DNA from: Candidatus Kapaibacterium sp.
GTDB taxonomy: Bacteria; Bacteroidota; Ignavibacteria; Kapaibacteriales; NICIL-2
Length of the DNA stretch: 64,000 nucleotides
NCBI GenBank assembly: GCA_026003475.1
Contig: BPHJ01000001.1
Location: forward strand, 1,673,189 to 1,737,188
Direction of reading: 5' to 3'
A program made the position numbers and the translations under genes. The first letter of the stretch is position 1; every line of letters starts with the position of its first letter. Under the pieces are notes generated by a model, which had not been told where the DNA came from, searched no databases, and worked only from the letters and a program-made list of their open reading frames with translations. Positions 19,801 through 31,315 of this stretch are shown piece after piece.

Positions 19801-22800
19801 AGCGCGGCAATGGGAATCGTACTGGGGTTTGCCGCTACGTAAAGAGCATAGGACTTCGAGCCGCTCGCACCGTACATCCGGTTGTGGAAGATGTTATTCC
19901 GTACATCAATGTTCGCAGTGCTCGTGTTGATGAGCAGTGCGGCGCTCTGGCCTGACCCACTCGATGGCACAAAGTACGACCCGCGGAGGAACACGGAGTT
20001 ATGGTACACCTTGACGTTGCCAGTCGAGGTAATGCGAATGCCGTAGGTACGATATAGTGTGGACGAAAAATAATCGCGATCGTGCGCGACGTTGGAGATC
20101 ATGTTGTTGGCAAGGATGATGTTCGCATTACCGCCGCTGGTTGTGACATCAATCCCATATGCCCACCAGCCTCCATCTGCGGTGTAGAAGATGCGGTTGA
20201 TCCGATTCCCGAGAACTGTCGTGTTGGCAACGCCCGTCGAAAGCCCAATCCCATAGACATTGTACCCGCTGCTGGAATAGCCGAGCACGCCATCAATAAC
20301 GTTTCGTGCGAGTGTACTTCCAGAGATGTTATCAACAAAGATTGCCGCACCACTTGACGCAGCGGGTGAAATGTTGAGAATTGCGTTGTCGGTGATCGAG
20401 AGATTCGTCGCCCAACTTGCCATGATGCCGCGATACCGAACGGTGTCGCTCGAGCCGTAACTCGATCCACTGCCGCCTATTGTATTCCGGGCAATCGTAA
20501 TGCTATCGCTTGGGAAACCACTCGTCCCAATGATACGCACGCCATAGTAGGTGGCCGAGACTTGATTATCGCTGAGCACGATCCCACGGTTGCCGTAGCC
20601 GGCTGAGCCTACCGACGTTCCACCAATGAAGATGCCATACGCACTCGAGTTGGCGTTACTCCCCGTTTTGATCGTGCAGAACCGTACAGTGTCGTAGGCA
20701 CACCCTGTCAGTGAAGGATTGTACGCCGACTGCCCCATAAAGTGAATCGCAGCGATTGCTCCGCTGGTGGCATTGTTGACGATCGTGAGATTGTTGCCGC
20801 TCGATTCGCCTGGACGGCGGCCGTCAATGATGACTCGCTGCGCGCTGTTGAAGCGGAGCAAGCCACCAGAGGAATTGGTACCACTGATTGTCGGGCTGGT
20901 GCCCGATGCTGGACGAATGGTGATTGTGTACGTACCAGCGCCGGCGCCCTCTTCCGCAAAGGCATTGAGTGCAACCGTCCCTGTTTCGCTCGTCAAATTA
21001 CCAGTGACGAGAACGGTGACGTTGCCCGTTACAACGCGATTGTTGATGTAGTCGAAGACACCGCCAGTATTTGTTAGCGACGTTATGGACTCGTTCGGAC
21101 CAACCGTAATCGTCCCACTGACGCCCTGCGCAATGGTGTAGGAATAGACCGGCGTTGCAGGGAAGTTCGCATTCGTGAGTGCAACGCTCGTCGGCTGCGT
21201 AGTAAGGACTGCACCACCAACTGCAACGTTCGGTGTCGAAGCCAAATCCTGGGCGACGAAGAAGTACTGGATCACATCCCCAACGCTGAGCGCACTGGTG
21301 AGCAGCGAATAGTTGATAACGAAGGTAAATGGCGAGCTGGTATTGGAGGCTTCGACCCACTTCCAGCCGTTGTCGGTGCTGGTATTGCCGACGTATTGGT
21401 TGGCTTCGGTGGACTTTTTGAAGTAGAGCCGTGGACGAGTGCCGCTGGTGGTGTTGACCCCACTTCCTCCGTCAATGATGATGATGTTCGGTACTGTGCG
21501 TGTGCTGGTGACGGTCCCGTTGGTAAGCGGAGTGAACGCGATCGCCGGTGGCACAATGTCGTTGACGGTGAAGTTCCCTGCGTCAGCGCCAATATCAATC
21601 GGCGATAGCGACGAGCGCGATTGGCCATCGTAATCGTCGGTTACTGCTGGGCCGAAGAGTATCGGGCCGCCACCGCCTTCGACTGGTGTCGAGCCAGTCG
21701 TTGCGATGTGCAAATCACCTGTGCTCGCACTCCCATTCGGATTGACAAAGTTCGCATCGCCGTAGCCGCTGGAGGCATCCATCCCGGATCCGGTACGCCA
21801 TGCGGCAAGCGTTTGGTAGAGCGTGATGGTGGATGTTCCAATACCACCGACAAAGCCGCCTGTGCCTGGTGTGTAGAAGAGGTTGTTATCACATGCCAGC
21901 GTCGTCGTTGTTCCGAGCACGATTGCAACGTGGTACCCGGTCCCTGAGGATGTCGTACGGTTGACTTGGACGATGTTGTTCCGAATTTCATCGGTGCTGG
22001 TTTGATTACGGAAAAGGCCAAGAGAGTAGAGCACCCCGCCAGCGCCCGATGCAACACTGCCACCGATGTAGATGCTGTTGTGGTAGATGCCCGTCGGTGA
22101 TGCATTGTTCTTGTAAATGCCATAGAAGCTCACCTGCCCAGTTACTGCGTTTCCGTTCGGATCAAGGCCGAGTCGAATCATGTTATTGCGAATGTTCGTC
22201 GCTCCACCGAAGATGAGCATCCCTGTCCCGATCACTGCAACCGAGGTACTCGATGGAGTCGCTGCCAAGGTCAAGGAGTGGATGTAGTTTTTCTCCACCA
22301 GCGCAATTCCTCCACTCGTGGTGGAGGCAGAATTGACACCCATACCGAGCACCCAGTGCGAGGCTGTCGCTGTTGCTGTGTTGAGACTGCGGAGACTGTG
22401 GACGACATTCCCCCGCACAATGTGACCGCTCAAGCCGCTCAGTGGCTGCGTGGTCGAGTTGACAGCGATCCCGGTGAGCGCCATCGATGGGAAGGAGGTG
22501 CTGCTGTTGAGCGTGGTCGTTGAGAGGTTGTACACCGTATTGTTCTCGACAGTCACCACTCCGCTATTGATGAGGATGCCGCGGATAAACTGCGTCCCAG
22601 AACTTGTCGAGGTACCGTTGTTGTTCAGATTGGCAACGGTGTTTCCCGAAACAATCATCCGCACATGGCTTGCACTGGCACTGATACTTATGCCGGTAAG
22701 CTGCTGTGTGCCAGTTGCGCTTGTAGCAGCGTTGATGCTGTTGGCCGTAGAGGTGCTCCCGATGAGGTTATTGGTTACGTATGACTCACCACCTATCGTC

Positions 22801-25026
22801 GAGGCAACGTTGATGCCAATGAAATTCCACCCCGATGCAGTGTTCTCAGCATTCATCGTGATTCCACCGACAGTGTTCCCGCTGATGGTCACCGCGAATC
22901 CTTGCGTCGAGGAGGGGTACCCATAAATCCCGTTGAACGTCGGTGGCGTGCTCGTCGTTGTGCTCTGGAGTGTGATGGCGTTCGTTGCAGATGCGCTGCC
23001 GACCACGTTGTTTTGGATGATCAAATTCCCGCCGAAGGCATAGATGCCATTGCAGGCAACCGTTGAGGTACTCGCTGTGCGGAAGTAGAGATTGGTGATG
23101 ACATTTCCAATAATCCGTGTTGTATCGAACGTACTCGTGACGAGAGAGCAATAGATACCGTACATGATTGGTGTAAGCGTCGTCGTGTTGATATTGTACT
23201 GCAACTGCGAACCACCGGCGTTCGGCTGAGTGCCGCCGATGTAGTTGCCCGCTGATCGTGTGGCCACCAGAATATGTAGATCCGACCAAGTAAATGTGGT
23301 AAAACGTAACGCTCGATGTGAACGTGCGGGCAGTTGTTTGGTAGAAACTATTCCCCGTGATGATCCATCGCGTATAGCCAGTAGAACCGAAGATACCATA
23401 GTGCGTCGTGTTTGCAAAGTAGTTGTAGATGTTGCAGTTGCTAATCGTGTTACTATCGCTGAGGATAGTTGTTGTTCCGACGGCATACACTGCGATGGCA
23501 GGCTGCGTTGTTGATAGGGTATCGCCGATGTTGCAGTTGTCGAAGGTGTTCTTCCGGTTGCCGATGGAGGTTCCGGGGCTGCCGAAGTAGATCGTCCCTG
23601 TTGATGTCCCCGTCGTCGCACCGAGAATTCGGCAGTATTGGAACGTGTTGTTCGTCGCCCCGTTGTAGAGGCGTATCGTTCCTGCTGAGGCAGCGGTGTT
23701 GACGTTGGCAATCGTCAGCGCACGGGTTGTGCCCGTTCCGCCAGGCCGTCCGTCAAACCTGACCCAACTCGCACCGTTGAGATCGAGGATGGTGGTACTA
23801 TTGCTGGCACCGATGACAACACTTGATACACCCGAGGCAGGACGGAAGGTGACGGTGTTGCTGCTCGATGCACCTGGAATCGGCCCATTGAAGACCAGCG
23901 GGAACGCTGGCTCATTTGAACTTGAGTAACTGGAGAGAAGCTCGAAGACAACCGAACATGCAAGCCCTAACGTGTAGATGCTATCTATTGCTGCTTTGAT
24001 ATTCGGGTAGTTGGTGCTCGGGATCTGCCGCGTCCCGCAGAGCAAGGGACCGGTTGTCGCTTGCGTTCCACTGAGAGCAGCACTGGCTTTGCCTTCGGAC
24101 ATCGCATAGATTCGCCAGTAGTATGTTGTACTCGGCGTCAGTCCTGTTGCAGTGTAGGAGGTTGCGTTTGGCGAGGTAAGCACAACATTCGTGTAGTTTG
24201 TTCCGTCCGTGGAGCGCTGGATCAAGTATCCAATTTCATTGCTGGTGTTATCCTGCCAGTTGAGCGTCATCTGGCCAGGCAGCACGTTCGTGAACGTCAA
24301 ATTCGTTGGGGCATCGAGCGTAACTTGCGGGGGCGTAAAGGTCAACACAGTATTCGTGGGTGGTATGGTAGTGATAGAGGTAGTCTCCGTTGTTGAACTT
24401 ACCGCATTGTACGATGAGTTTACAGAGAGAAAATTACCACTCCCTGTGCCTACTGCGGTAATACCAATAGAAGCAGATCCTGCATCCCCATTTGAGTTAT
24501 CCTCGTATCGATAGCGAAACTCAATGATCCCACTACTTTCATACAACTTGATTTGAAATGAGAATAAATCACCATTGCCGGAAAGAAATTCAACGTTATA
24601 CCACTCAGCGGTAAATACTCGATTCGGTGAGGTACCATCGGTGCGATATGAGAAGTACCCGACGCCACTGTTCATAATCAGATCGTCCCAAAATGCCGTA
24701 ATGATTGGCCTGGGAGTTTGTGACGTCAAGTTGTTAGTGTACGCAGTAGGAGCGGTTGAACCAAGACAAAGTACACCATTTGTGCTCGCAGAAACCTGAG
24801 AGTAGAATTGCCCCATGAACACAAAATCGAAACCAATCGGGATCATTCCAGTGACAGCATCATCACCCGAAAGAGTCGTTGTCGTTGTACCAGATTGTCC
24901 ATAGATCTGGCTGAACGTTGCTGTTGAGTTACTAAATGTGTAGTTGGTAATGCTCTGCCCCCAGAGTAACGGCGTAATGAGCGCTGCACTGAAAAGAGCA
25001 AAGCAAAGAGAAGACACGCGTTTCAT
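13830..25026 (-). CDS. Giant T9SS-exported surface protein with beta-helix and 20 Ig-like repeats (one frameshift)
   Basis: About 3730 residues if one frameshift is repaired. From MKRVSSLCFALFSAA it has a signal peptide, a roughly 200-residue N-terminal beta domain and a fibronectin III domain (APTNLTFTNVLPGQMTLNW). Two right-handed beta-helix modules follow, each closing with a DYDGxxR...GAD motif. Twenty Ig-like repeats of about 90 residues come next (14130-19520). The T9SS C-terminal sorting domain ends LPSGTYSLELRTTSG...RQLIVVVR. The reading frame changes at the GGG run 23248-23250: the N-terminal part is read from 25026 to about 23251 and the rest in another frame to 13830. The start has a CGGAG ribosome binding site. 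It is likely an adhesin or cell-envelope protein delivered by the SprA-type machinery. Confidence 0.88.
14130..19520 (-). repeat. Tandem array of 20 Ig-like domain repeats
   Basis: Coding repeats of about 270 bp within the surface protein. The typical unit is ITQQPQSQTVC..G...L.V.A.G..LTYQW..NG.PI.GAT...Y......ADSG.Y.VVVSGTC..VTS..ATVTV. Units are diverged in protein, but short DNA blocks recur, such as gtctgcgactgcggatgc near 16500, 16750 and 17860. Three units (8, 17 and 20 from the N-terminus) lack the first cysteine. Confidence 0.9.
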
Positions 25027-25137
25027 GGTACACTCCGACAGATTGTGAAACAACATCGACGTTCGATTGCAGCGTACGCGAACGACACTGCTCCGACAGG
25101 AGCAATGAGAGCAGATCGGGTGTTCCTCCTCCGGACG

Positions 25138-25168
25138 CAAACATACAGCGCCAAAAGGAATTATGCAA
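25138..25168 (-). promoter_or_regulatory. Promoter of the giant surface protein gene
   Basis: TTG (25168-25166), a 20-nt spacer and TATGTTTG (25145-25138) on the minus strand match the -33/-7 Bacteroidota promoter with the same spacing seen before tRNA-Tyr. It implies an untranslated leader of about 105 nt. The rest of the 227-bp divergent region up to ftsH shows no other gene. Confidence 0.6.
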
Positions 25169-25253
25169 CAGGTGCTGTACAATGCACAATTTCGGCTATA
25201 CGTCAATGGCAAAGAACGTTGTACATTCCCCCTTGCAGCGCGTGAGCAATCGC

Positions 25254-27161
25254 ATGCAACAACCTGGACGGAACGAATCCCCCACCGGACGCATCCTTCG
25301 TTCGATTCTGGTGTGGATGGGTATCTTCCTTTCGATCATCGTCATGTACGTCCTGCTTCATAGCGGGCAGCGTCCCGAATGGAACGTCCGCTACACCGAC
25401 TACCTTAGCTTCCTGGACGAAAACCTCATCGCATCGGCAACGATCACCAAGAGCAACCTCAACGACTACGAGTTTCATGGTGAGCTCAAGCAGCCCGTCT
25501 CGATGATGGTCGAAGGGCGGATGCGGCAGGTCAAGTACTTCGTCACACGGCTGGGCACCATTGATAGCCGCACCGAAGAACTCTGGCGCTCCAAAGGCAT
25601 CACCTGGACGTATGAGCAGAGCGATTCCTCCTGGCTGGGGACGGTGCTGACTGTCCTGATGTGGGTGGGGCTGTTTGCCATCTTCCTGCTCATGATGCGG
25701 CGCATGCAAGCAGGCAACTCTACCCGCACAATTTTCAGCTTCGGCAAAGCACGGACCCGAACGCTCAACGAAATGACCAAGCGCATCACATTTATGGACG
25801 TCGCTGGTGCGGAAGAAGCAAAGTTCGAACTCCAAGAAATCGTCGAGTTCTTACGCGAGCCGCAGAAGTTCCAGCGCTTGGGCGGGAAAATTCCCAAAGG
25901 TGTTCTGCTGTTGGGTCCGCCGGGCACGGGCAAGACGCTCTTAGCACGTGCGGTTGCAGGAGAGGCGAACGTACCGTTTTTTTCGATCTCGGGCGCTGAC
26001 TTTGTCGAAATGTTTGTCGGCGTTGGGGCAAGTCGTGTGCGTGATCTTTTCGACCAAGCCAAGCGGAATGCTCCCTGCATTGTGTTCATTGACGAAATTG
26101 ACGCTGTCGGGCGCCAACGGGGCGCTGGCTTGGGCGGTGGGCATGATGAACGCGAGCAAACGCTCAACGCGCTGCTGGTCGAGATGGATGGCTTCGAGCA
26201 AAATAGCGGCGTCATCGTCATTGCTGCCACCAATCGCGCCGATATCCTCGACCCAGCACTGCTGCGCCCCGGTCGCTTCGATCGGCACATCGTCGTTGAT
26301 CGTCCGGACGTGCGCGGGCGCGAAGGGATCCTCAAAGTGCACACACGCAACATCCCCCTGGCGCCGGACGTGGATTTGAGCGTCATCGCGCGCTCGACAC
26401 CGGGAGCTTCGGGCGCCGACCTTGCCAACATCGTCAACGAAGCAGCCCTGTTTGCTGCACGACGCAACAGCAACGTCGTCACGATGGACGATTTCGAGCA
26501 AGCAAAGGACAAAGTCTTCATGGGCATCGAGCGGCGAAGCCTTGTCCTGACCGACCAAGAAAAGCGCACCACCGCCTACCACGAAATGGGACATGCACTG
26601 CTGGGCAAGCTGCTTCCCAATGCCGATCCCGTGCACAAGGTAACCATCATCCCACGCGGACCCGCACTCGGGGTCACCTCGTACCTGCCCAAGGAGGACC
26701 GCCACACCCTCTCGAAGGACTACATCGAAACCCAGATCATGTGTTTGCTCGGTGGGCGCATCGCCGAAAAAATCGTCTTCAACCAATACACCACCGGCGC
26801 TGCAAACGATCTCGAACGCGCCACCACACTGGCGCGAAAAATGGTCACCGAATGGGGTATGAGCGATCGCATCGGTCCGGTCAACTACAACTCCTCTCAC
26901 AACGAAGTTTTTCTGGGACGGGACTTCGGACACGTGCGCCCCTACAGCGAGCAAACAGCGCAACTCATTGACGCAGAAGTGACGCGTATTGTCCGCGAAC
27001 TGGAACACCGCTGCGAAGAGCTCCTCCGCCAGCACGAGGGCTTGATGCATTTCTTGGTCAAGCACCTGCTCGAGAAGGAAACGCTCGATGCAGCCGAACT
27101 CGATCGTCTCATTGAGGAATACCACCACGCACACCCAGTCTCAGCCGAAGTGGCATCGTAG
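25254..27161 (+). CDS. ftsH: ATP-dependent zinc metalloprotease FtsH
   Basis: 635-residue membrane-bound AAA+ protease that degrades unassembled membrane proteins and regulators. Two membrane segments (about residues 14-36 and 128-148) flank a periplasmic domain. The AAA domain has Walker A GPPGTGKT (221-228), Walker B VFIDEID (Asp280-Glu281) and the second region of homology [20 protein letters not shown]. The protease domain has the zinc site HEMGH (443-447) and a downstream AANDLERAT acidic ligand. I prefer the start at 25254 because it gives the usual length; in-frame starts at 25182 and 25206 exist, and none has a good ribosome binding site. Confidence 0.95.
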   Translation: MQQPGRNESPTGRILRSILVWMGIFLSIIVMYVLLHSGQRPEWNVRYTDYLSFLDENLIASATITKSNLNDYEFHGELKQPVSMMVEGRMRQVKYFVTRLGTIDSRTEELWRSKGITWTYEQSDSSWLGTVLTVLMWVGLFAIFLLMMRRMQAGNSTRTIFSFGKARTRTLNEMTKRITFMDVAGAEEAKFELQEIVEFLREPQKFQRLGGKIPKGVLLLGPPGTGKTLLARAVAGEANVPFFSISGADFVEMFVGVGASRVRDLFDQAKRNAPCIVFIDEIDAVGRQRGAGLGGGHDEREQTLNALLVEMDGFEQNSGVIVIAATNRADILDPALLRPGRFDRHIVVDRPDVRGREGILKVHTRNIPLAPDVDLSVIARSTPGASGADLANIVNEAALFAARRNSNVVTMDDFEQAKDKVFMGIERRSLVLTDQEKRTTAYHEMGHALLGKLLPNADPVHKVTIIPRGPALGVTSYLPKEDRHTLSKDYIETQIMCLLGGRIAEKIVFNQYTTGAANDLERATTLARKMVTEWGMSDRIGPVNYNSSHNEVFLGRDFGHVRPYSEQTAQLIDAEVTRIVRELEHRCEELLRQHEGLMHFLVKHLLEKETLDAAELDRLIEEYHHAHPVSAEVAS

Positions 27162-27193
27162 CGTCAGCTTGCCGGCGCGTTGTTGGTCGCTGG

Positions 27194-29491
27194 CTAAAAC
27201 GCGTGTCCAATGCCGATTTGCCATTCGATCGAGCCAAGCACGCTTCGTTGCGTGATCCAACGGCGGTCTGGTTGCATCGGATCATAAACCCGCAGCCCAA
27301 AATCCAAGCGTGCCGGGCCAGCAGGCAATGCATAGCGTATGCCGCTGCCAATCACCCATGCCCATCGCGACGGATTGAGCACATCCCCACTGCGCGCGGT
27401 CCCATACGATTCCCGCGTGAGCCGATTGAACGCGTTGCCTGCATCAGCAAAAAAGACAATCCCCAGACGGCTGACCTGCGATGCCAGGAATTCCCCCAAT
27501 GCCTCGTAGTACGAGAGCGTGTACCGAAGCTCGGCGCTGAGTTCAATAATGGTGCCGCTACCGATGTAGTTAGTCAGCGTGCCAACCTCCGATGGATTGG
27601 TGCCCCCGGATTGCAGGTCCACAAGCTGTCGGCTTGGATACCCACGAATGCTGATCGCGCCTCCGGCAAAGTAGTGCCGATCAAACGGCACAATCGTCGT
27701 CGCCGGATCGTGCCACCAAATCCACCCGCCACGAAATTTGAACGCCGCCACGCCACTGCCCATGGGGTGGTAGGTTGTGTAGGTCATCTGCGCTTGCGAA
27801 TACCCCGATAGCAGGCGTGCGACCGTGCTTTCGATAAACATGGTCAGCGTGTTGCCCCGCGAAGGGTAGAACACATCGTTGCGGAAATCGCGGAAGTATC
27901 GCAGTGCCACAATGGCTGACGTCCAGCGGAGCTGACCACCAGTGTAACTGTTGAGTAGGCGGTATTGCTCGAGTGTTTCGCGGATAAGCATGCTATCAAT
28001 GGTTGGGTTCCGCTGGACGGCACGCTCGACAGCCTCATCGAACCGTTCGGGGCGATTGGCTTCCATGATTACATCGAACTGGAGGCGCTCGTCGAAGCCA
28101 CTCAATGGCACCATCACCCCCGCACGGAACGAAAGCGAAAAGAGTTTGAACGGATCCACAACAAACCGATACGATGCGATGAGCTGGGCGCTGGCATCGA
28201 GGCGGAACCGATCTCCAAGCCGCAGCCAATCCGGTTGCGTAAAAAGTGCACCAGCTTCCAGGTCCTTATCCACGATCGCAAAGGTGCGCCCCAGCCCGGA
28301 GTCGGGGAGAATCTGGGCAAAGTACGACGTGTTGCGCAGCGTCGGGCGAACGTACATCGTCACCGCCTGCGCTGCATTGAACATGTTGCGGTGAATGTAC
28401 GAAAGATCAATGCCGGTGTTGTTGAAATTGTCCGGGAAGGTTGAGTTGAAGAACCACCCAACGCTTGCCTCCCAAACCCGACGGTAGTACAGATGCAAGC
28501 GAATGTTGATGAGCGAATCGCTCACCGATGCAGTGTCTGCCCAGATCCGATCGAAGGTGCCCAGCGCCATCAAGTTCGCAATGCTCCGTTCGATCCGGAG
28601 TGGGCTGTACCATTGCCCTGGCGCCACGGCCAACTGCCGCTGCTTGAGTTCAGCACCCACGATCGGGTTGCCGCGTGTGCTATCGGCAATGCTGATATCT
28701 CCCACGCGAGCGCGGCGGCCCGGTGCAATGGTTATCGTGACACGATCGCGCTTGGTTACCGTGTCGCTTGCGACCGCCGGAAGCACGCGCACGATCTGAC
28801 CGGTTACAGAATCGCGCTGCTGCGCAAACCCTGCACCGACGTAACCACGATTCCGCAATGTATCCAGCAGCGTTTCGACCATTGCACGGATGCGGTCCTC
28901 CTGGTACGGTTGCCGAAGGGGAACGGCTGCGATGACCTGCTCGGCACTGGCACGAACATCTGCAGGCAGCGTTTCGATGCCGCCAACGATGATCGTGTCG
29001 AGCCAATACCGCTTCCCAAGGTGGAGGACGTACTCAAGCTGATTGTTCCGGCCATGGTCACGAATACGGAACACGTACCGCACCTGCGCATCGTGGTAAC
29101 CAAACTGGTTGAGATAGTCGCTCAGGCGCAGCACATCCTGGTCGGCAGCAGCGCGGTCGAAATACCGCAAGTCGTGCTCGACTGATTGGGCATAGGCTCG
29201 TGCAACGATCAAGGTGATTGGACGGGGAAAATCCGGCACCGCCAGACCGTTGTAGGTAATCTCGCGCAGAATGCGGCTGGGAACGGAAATGTCCGAGGCT
29301 TGCTGCGACAGGATACCTTGCAATTGACCGCTCGTAAAGGGCACATCGAGATCGCTACTATCGGCAACGATGGTGAGCGTGAGCCGATGAATAACATACC
29401 GGTGCGCAACACGGGGACGCTCGCCTGCTGTTTGTGCCAGCACAGACCACGATGCAAGAAGCAGCAGACTGCACCAGAGCAGCAATCGCAT
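27194..29491 (-). CDS. Omp85-family outer-membrane protein (BamA/TamA-like)
   Basis: 765 residues with a cleavable signal peptide (MRLLLWCSLLLLASWSVLAQ). About 330 residues of POTRA-like repeats follow; one fits the pattern of glycine-rich strand, charged helix and a YxxxG turn (RNRGYVGAGFAQQRDS). The 16-strand surface-antigen barrel contains the GAISIRGYPSRQL segment with the Omp85 RGY motif and ends in an aromatic F. BamA inserts barrels and TamA-like proteins help export autotransporters or lipids. I cannot tell which from sequence alone; the few POTRA domains and isolated location favour a TamA/TamL-type protein. A TAACTTTG box lies 31 bp upstream. Confidence 0.85.
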   Translation of the reverse strand: MRLLLWCSLLLLASWSVLAQTAGERPRVAHRYVIHRLTLTIVADSSDLDVPFTSGQLQGILSQQASDISVPSRILREITYNGLAVPDFPRPITLIVARAYAQSVEHDLRYFDRAAADQDVLRLSDYLNQFGYHDAQVRYVFRIRDHGRNNQLEYVLHLGKRYWLDTIIVGGIETLPADVRASAEQVIAAVPLRQPYQEDRIRAMVETLLDTLRNRGYVGAGFAQQRDSVTGQIVRVLPAVASDTVTKRDRVTITIAPGRRARVGDISIADSTRGNPIVGAELKQRQLAVAPGQWYSPLRIERSIANLMALGTFDRIWADTASVSDSLINIRLHLYYRRVWEASVGWFFNSTFPDNFNNTGIDLSYIHRNMFNAAQAVTMYVRPTLRNTSYFAQILPDSGLGRTFAIVDKDLEAGALFTQPDWLRLGDRFRLDASAQLIASYRFVVDPFKLFSLSFRAGVMVPLSGFDERLQFDVIMEANRPERFDEAVERAVQRNPTIDSMLIRETLEQYRLLNSYTGGQLRWTSAIVALRYFRDFRNDVFYPSRGNTLTMFIESTVARLLSGYSQAQMTYTTYHPMGSGVAAFKFRGGWIWWHDPATTIVPFDRHYFAGGAISIRGYPSRQLVDLQSGGTNPSEVGTLTNYIGSGTIIELSAELRYTLSYYEALGEFLASQVSRLGIVFFADAGNAFNRLTRESYGTARSGDVLNPSRWAWVIGSGIRYALPAGPARLDFGLRVYDPMQPDRRWITQRSVLGSIEWQIGIGHAF

Positions 29492-29521
29492 TCAGCCTGG
29501 GTGGTAGTAGAACGATCGCTG

Positions 29522-29529
29522 CAAAGTTA
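29522..29529 (-). promoter_or_regulatory. Likely -7 box for the Omp85 gene
   Basis: TAACTTTG on the minus strand, 31 bp upstream of the start codon, matches TAnnTTTG. No clear TTG element lies 20 bp further upstream. Confidence 0.5.
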
Positions 29530-29579
29530 CGCCCGTAGATTTGAGCCTTCGTTGAAGGCGACACTAACCAAAACATCGG

Positions 29580-30467
29580 ATGAAACAGTGGCGTTGGTGG
29601 GTCCAGGCAAGCAGACCGAAAACGCTGGTACTGAGCTTTTTCCCAACAGCCTGCGGAATTGCCTGGGCCTGGCATGATGGAGTGGTGATTCCCGTCCGCG
29701 CTGGTATCACGCTGGTATGCGCAGTTCTGCTCCAAGTGCTGGCCAACTACGTCAACGAGCTCGGCGACTACGTCCGTGGCGCAGATACACCAGACCGCCT
29801 CGGTCCGCCCCGCGCCGTGGCCATGGGGGCAATCTCGCCCTCTGCCATGCGACGAGCATCGCTGATAGTTTCGGCAGTTGTGCTGGCATTGGGACTTGTG
29901 TTGGTGGCCCAGGTTGGATGGTGGCTCCTTGCGGTTGGACTTGCCGCACTCCTGCTGGCATGGCTCTACACAATGGGTGCGCGACCGCTTGCCTACCTTG
30001 GCCTTGGCGAGCTTGCCGCTGTTGTGTTTTTTGGCCTTGTTCCATCGGCAGGAGCCTACGCTATCGAACGCCTGGCGCTGGCAGCAGAACCTATCATTAG
30101 CGGCCTTGCCTTCGGAGCCTTTGCTGCCGCTGTGCTCGGCATCAACAACGTGCGCGATCTCCAGCTCGATCGGCAGGTCGGTAAGCACACGCTCGCTGTT
30201 CGATTGGGCAAGGATGCCGCAACGCGACTGCTCCACCTGCTTTTGGCAATACCTTATGCCACTGCACTGGTGCTGAGCATTTGGTATCCAGCAGCAAGCA
30301 GTGCACTTGTAACGCTGCCGTTTGCATGGACGATTGCTCGGGACCTGCAGCATGCCGACGGGAAAGCCTACAACCAACTACTTGCACGCACCCTCCTTCT
30401 GACCACGCTCTATGGCGTTCTGCTCATCGGTGCGATAGTTTTGCGCCCGTTGACCACCACCAAGTGA
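29580..30467 (+). CDS. menA: 1,4-dihydroxy-2-naphthoate polyprenyltransferase
   Basis: 295-residue UbiA-superfamily membrane enzyme that attaches the polyprenyl tail in menaquinone synthesis. The first aspartate-rich motif NYVNELGDYVRGADTPDRLG (about residues 57-76) with DRLGPPRAVA is characteristic of MenA rather than UbiA. The second motif is NNVRDLQLDRQVGKHTLAVRLG (about 183-204). About eight to nine hydrophobic segments are visible. It supports menaquinone as the respiratory quinone. No other men genes are adjacent; a glycosyltransferase gene starts 2 bp after its stop. Confidence 0.92.
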   Translation: MKQWRWWVQASRPKTLVLSFFPTACGIAWAWHDGVVIPVRAGITLVCAVLLQVLANYVNELGDYVRGADTPDRLGPPRAVAMGAISPSAMRRASLIVSAVVLALGLVLVAQVGWWLLAVGLAALLLAWLYTMGARPLAYLGLGELAAVVFFGLVPSAGAYAIERLALAAEPIISGLAFGAFAAAVLGINNVRDLQLDRQVGKHTLAVRLGKDAATRLLHLLLAIPYATALVLSIWYPAASSALVTLPFAWTIARDLQHADGKAYNQLLARTLLLTTLYGVLLIGAIVLRPLTTTK

Positions 30468-30469
30468 CG

Positions 30470-31315
30470 ATGACCTACGACCTTGCCATTGCCTATCGTG
30501 TGTACCCCGGAATCGCCAAATCTCCGGCTTTCTATGCCAACAACAAGCTCAAGCTTGCGGAGCTGGGTTTGCGCTCGCTCCAGCAGGCAGTCGGCGATAC
30601 GCTGCGTGTGCGCATGTTTGCGCTGCTCGATGGTTGCCCGCCAGAATACGAAACAATGGTCTTACGTTACTTCCCCCGTGAACATACCGACCTGTACCGG
30701 CTCGATCGTATCGGCAATGCGGGAACGTTTCTCCTCCAGCTCAAACTGCTGCTGGAGCAATCCTATGCCGAGTTCGTGTACTTTGCCGAGGATGACTACC
30801 TCTACCGAAGCGGCACCTTTTCGCACATGGTGGACTTTGCTGCTTCATCCGATGATGTGCACTTTGTGACCCCCTGCGACCATCCCGACTACTTTCGGCT
30901 TCCCCTCCACGAGGGCTGTTCTCGCGTGCGCTACGGCTGCGGGCACTTTTGGCGGACCGTTGGAAGCACGTGCCTGACCTTCCTGACGCGACGTTCAATT
31001 CTCCGGAAAGCAGCACCGATTTTTCGCACCTACCGACGCGGCAACTTCGATGCCAGCATGTGGCTGGCGCTGACCAAGCATGGCATGTTCAACCCTCTGC
31101 ACGTTGCTCGTGCTGCGCTCCATAGCAGACTGGAAGCGGCCATACTGGCCAAAGCATGGCTCTTCGGTTGGTGGCATATTCTTGCCGCGCGCCGTCTGAC
31201 ACTCTGGGCGCCGATGCCCTCGATTGGGACGCAGATCGAAAGTGATACGCTGGCTCCCGGTGTTGATTGGCACACCGTCGCGGCACAAGTTGAGCGCGCT
31301 TACGCCGACTCTTGA
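30470..31315 (+). CDS. Putative GT-A type glycosyltransferase
   Basis: 281-residue soluble protein starting MTYDLAIAYRVYPG. The order of elements suits a GT-A fold: an N-terminal beta-alpha region, an acidic VYFAEDDYLY motif (about residues 103-112) acting like the DXD metal/nucleotide-sugar site, then a conserved HFWRTVGSTCLTF acceptor region. I know of no precise function. The start is 2 bp after the menA stop, suggesting translational coupling, and the 3' end overlaps the convergent trxA gene by 16 bp. Confidence 0.75.
   Translation: MTYDLAIAYRVYPGIAKSPAFYANNKLKLAELGLRSLQQAVGDTLRVRMFALLDGCPPEYETMVLRYFPREHTDLYRLDRIGNAGTFLLQLKLLLEQSYAEFVYFAEDDYLYRSGTFSHMVDFAASSDDVHFVTPCDHPDYFRLPLHEGCSRVRYGCGHFWRTVGSTCLTFLTRRSILRKAAPIFRTYRRGNFDASMWLALTKHGMFNPLHVARAALHSRLEAAILAKAWLFGWWHILAARRLTLWAPMPSIGTQIESDTLAPGVDWHTVAAQVERAYADS

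Noticed and set aside
23248-23250. Programmed frameshifting in the surface protein gene
   Set aside because: No slippery heptamer, stop-codon context or downstream stem is evident at the shift point, so an error or mutation is simpler.
25475-27134. Long antisense open frames (365 and 397 codons) opposite ftsH
   Set aside because: They mirror the strongly coding ftsH frame, lack recognisable domains and are of a type produced by GC-rich codon use.
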